Origin: Anoplolepis gracilipes
Lineage: Eukaryota > Arthropoda > Insecta > Hymenoptera > Formicidae
Direction: 5' to 3'
Length of the DNA stretch: 64,000 nucleotides
Assembly (NCBI RefSeq): GCF_047496725.1
Contig: NC_132970.1
Coordinates: forward strand, 18,993,501-19,057,500
In this document: positions 63,738-64,000 of the stretch, in pieces
Position numbering within the stretch: position 1 is the stretch's first letter
Layout: each line of letters starts with the position of its first letter
The notes under the pieces: model-generated
Told to the model about the DNA's origin: nothing
Seen by the model: the letters and a program-made list of their open reading frames with translations, nothing else
The model's database searches: none
Made by a program: the position numbers and the translations under genes

Positions 63738-64000
63738 GTGACACGGCGAGAAGAACTCACCAGAAATGATCTATTCACGGAGAAATTCTCCAGTTCCACA
63801 ATTTCAATTTCAGAAATGGCCGAAGAAATATCGCTATGGCTAAATCTGTGCTTTATGGAGAAAACCCTGCAAAAGTCGGAAAATGACAATTCCATTCAAG
63901 TGATCGATATATTTGCAAAACCGGCTACGAATAAGGGTGACAACAATGCTAGTGACATGATCAGAGTTAATGTCGAATATTCACGTGATCAAAACGGCCA
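63738..64000 (+). pseudogene. EcKinase copy 4, exon 1 only, start codon lost (truncated by window end)
   Basis: The exon aligns with exon 1 of the other copies, but the initiating ATG is GTG (63738-63740) and the motif GATTTATCGGGG is replaced by GATCTATTCACGGAG, which adds one codon. The frame stays open to the window end. The next in-frame Met is in SEMAEE, about 30 codons in, and starting there would lose little of the kinase fold. The TATA box is TATGAAA (62662-62668) and part of the upstream block is missing. It is probably inactive or starting to decay, but the remaining exons are outside the window. Confidence 0.6.

Overview
The window looks like nuclear DNA of a hymenopteran insect, most likely an ant. 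It is very AT-rich and intron-bearing, with short GT-AG introns, many (TA)n tracts and many small DNA-transposon relatives ending in CAGGGTG-type termini. The gene content is insect-like: a secreted chymotrypsin-like protease, a secreted M14 carboxypeptidase and a tandem array of EcKinase/CHK-kinase-like genes. The species assignment is an inference; no marker gene fixes it. Exon boundaries were worked out by hand from splice signals and reading phase.

Layout. (1) 2055-4888, minus: four-exon S1A serine protease with signal peptide and complete catalytic triad; a mariner-type short element lies in intron 1. (2) 6945-12084, minus: nine-exon zinc carboxypeptidase with an unusually long N-terminal part. 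Its 3' flank has been copied into a neighbouring inverted-repeat element (5276-6231). (3) 12.1-18.7 kb: gene desert with decayed inverted-repeat elements. (4) 18.8-34.2 kb: two tandem units, each an EcKinase-like gene of five exons (431 codons) with its own TATA promoter. (5) 34.3-50 kb: a non-homologous block splitting the array. It holds a two-exon gene for a small secreted precursor with a strongly cationic amphipathic C-terminus (35681-36570, minus), a solo LTR interrupted by an apparently intact Penelope-like element (PLE; 37560-42885), a TTAA-flanked MITE, and a GC-richer Ala/Ser-rich secreted-protein gene whose frame is broken several times (45829-48703, minus). (6) 50-64 kb: EcKinase copy 3 (intact), then the start of copy 4, which has lost its ATG and has a mutated TATA box and runs off the window.

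How the parts relate. The protease and carboxypeptidase are both secreted zymogens of a kind that act together in insect protein digestion, but co-regulation is not shown. The EcKinase copies are paralogs sharing exon lengths, promoter and flanks, and they differ by element insertions, a deletion with an inverted hairpin and a likely gene-conversion tract. The clearest unusual items are the PLE with a hammerhead-ribozyme-like motif nested in a solo LTR, the captured gene flank, the nested palindromes, the orphan cationic peptide gene and the decaying Ala/Ser-rich gene.
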